This document shows, piece by piece, positions 11,224 to 11,410 of a stretch of 11,410 nt of DNA (its first letter is position 1; each line of letters starts with the position of its first letter). The translations under genes and the position numbers were made by a program. This stretch comes from Candidatus Magasanikbacteria bacterium CG1_02_32_51. GTDB lineage: Bacteria; Patescibacteriota; Patescibacteriia; Magasanikbacterales; UBA922. Location of the stretch: positions 1-11,410 of the forward strand of contig MNVC01000034.1 in the NCBI GenBank assembly GCA_001871435.1, given 5' to 3'. The notes beneath the pieces are model-generated. The model had not been told where the DNA came from, made no database searches, and saw only the letters and a program-made list of their open reading frames with translations.

Positions 11224-11410
11224 ATGGTTATTCACAAAAGAACTAGGATAACTCCTTTACAAAGAAAGGAGTTAGTAAAACTTTACTATGTGGAACATAC
11301 AAGGGTTTGTGACTTAAAACGTAAGTATTCAATTTCTGCTCCTACAGTGTACAAAATAATACACAGGGCTAGATTAAATGATTACAGTATCCATAAAAGC
11401 GTTAATAAGA
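11224..11410 (+). CDS. IS481-family transposase, N-terminal fragment (runs off window)
   Basis: The ATG at 11224 opens a frame that stays open to the window edge for 62 codons: MVIHKRTRITPLQRKELVKL, then YYVEHTRVCDLKRKYSISAPTVYKIIHRARLNDYSIHKSVNK. This is the N-terminal helix-turn-helix of IS481-family transposases, with the RVCDL-xKYxISxPTVYKxxxRxRxxDxSxHKSxNK pattern. The catalytic DDE (rve) domain would follow beyond 11410. No frameshift is seen in the visible part. The start is supported by the family-typical N-terminus. Confidence 0.85.
   Translation, partial: MVIHKRTRITPLQRKELVKLYYVEHTRVCDLKRKYSISAPTVYKIIHRARLNDYSIHKSVNK

Larger units (their letters stand above)
11162..11410 (+). mobile_element. 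IS481-family insertion sequence, 5' end only
   Basis: The left end is placed near 11162 (TTGTTTACAC...), since IS481-type ends commonly begin with TGT and this lies just ahead of the transposase leader. The other end is outside the window, so terminal repeats and target duplication cannot be checked and the boundary is a guess within about 10 bases. Confidence 0.55.

Noticed and set aside
1..11410. CRISPR array, tRNA or rRNA genes
   Set aside because: No regularly spaced repeats with unique spacers, cloverleaf sequences or rRNA-like stretches were seen. The repeats present are AT-only or isolated hairpins.

Overview
This is an AT-rich window of compact bacterial genome in the standard bacterial code. 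It most likely comes from a member of the Candidate Phyla Radiation (Patescibacteria). The evidence is the mix of a long class II (B12-dependent) ribonucleotide reductase, divergent RuvB, tiny membrane proteins, few recognisable Shine-Dalgarno sequences and recurring AT-only intergenic repeats. This assignment is an inference; no rRNA or ribosomal protein is present to confirm it.

Layout. (1) 1-1983 is a mobile-element zone. It starts with the 3' end of an ISAs1-family transposase. Next is a minus-strand coiled-coil gene whose last codons appear to come from the ISAs1 terminus, then a complete IS30-family element sitting just upstream of that gene. (2) 1984-3300 is a self-contained minus-strand module: one gene for a winged-helix/GHKL-ATPase/DUF4325 (STAS-like) protein with its own near-consensus promoter and repeated TATACAAT sites. 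Related terminator hairpins flank it, and a pair of inverted REP/BIME-like hairpins follows it. (3) 3316-6852 (minus) is nrdJ, divergent from ruvB. The 465-base region between them holds a full promoter, two NrdR-type boxes exactly 32 bp apart centre to centre, and a perfect DnaA box. (4) 7324-9742 (plus) is ruvB, a two-TM small protein, a bacterial PH-domain membrane protein and a DUF1294 membrane protein, with dispersed AT-rich repeats between them. A bidirectional terminator closes this group. (5) 9830-11015 (minus) is elongation factor P followed by a RelB/RelE-YafQ-type toxin-antitoxin pair, whose own promoter begins at the base after the efp stop codon. (6) 11162-11410 is the 5' end of an IS481-family element with a strong hairpin before its transposase, running off the window.

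Functionally, the core consists of DNA-precursor synthesis (nrdJ), recombination (ruvB) and translation (efp). Accessory modules (three IS families, a toxin-antitoxin pair and the GHKL-DUF4325 regulator) sit between and beside them. The most informative non-coding signals are the NrdR/DnaA arrangement at nrdJ, the BIME-like hairpin pair at 2073-2135 and the palindromic GC-rich linker inside nrdJ.
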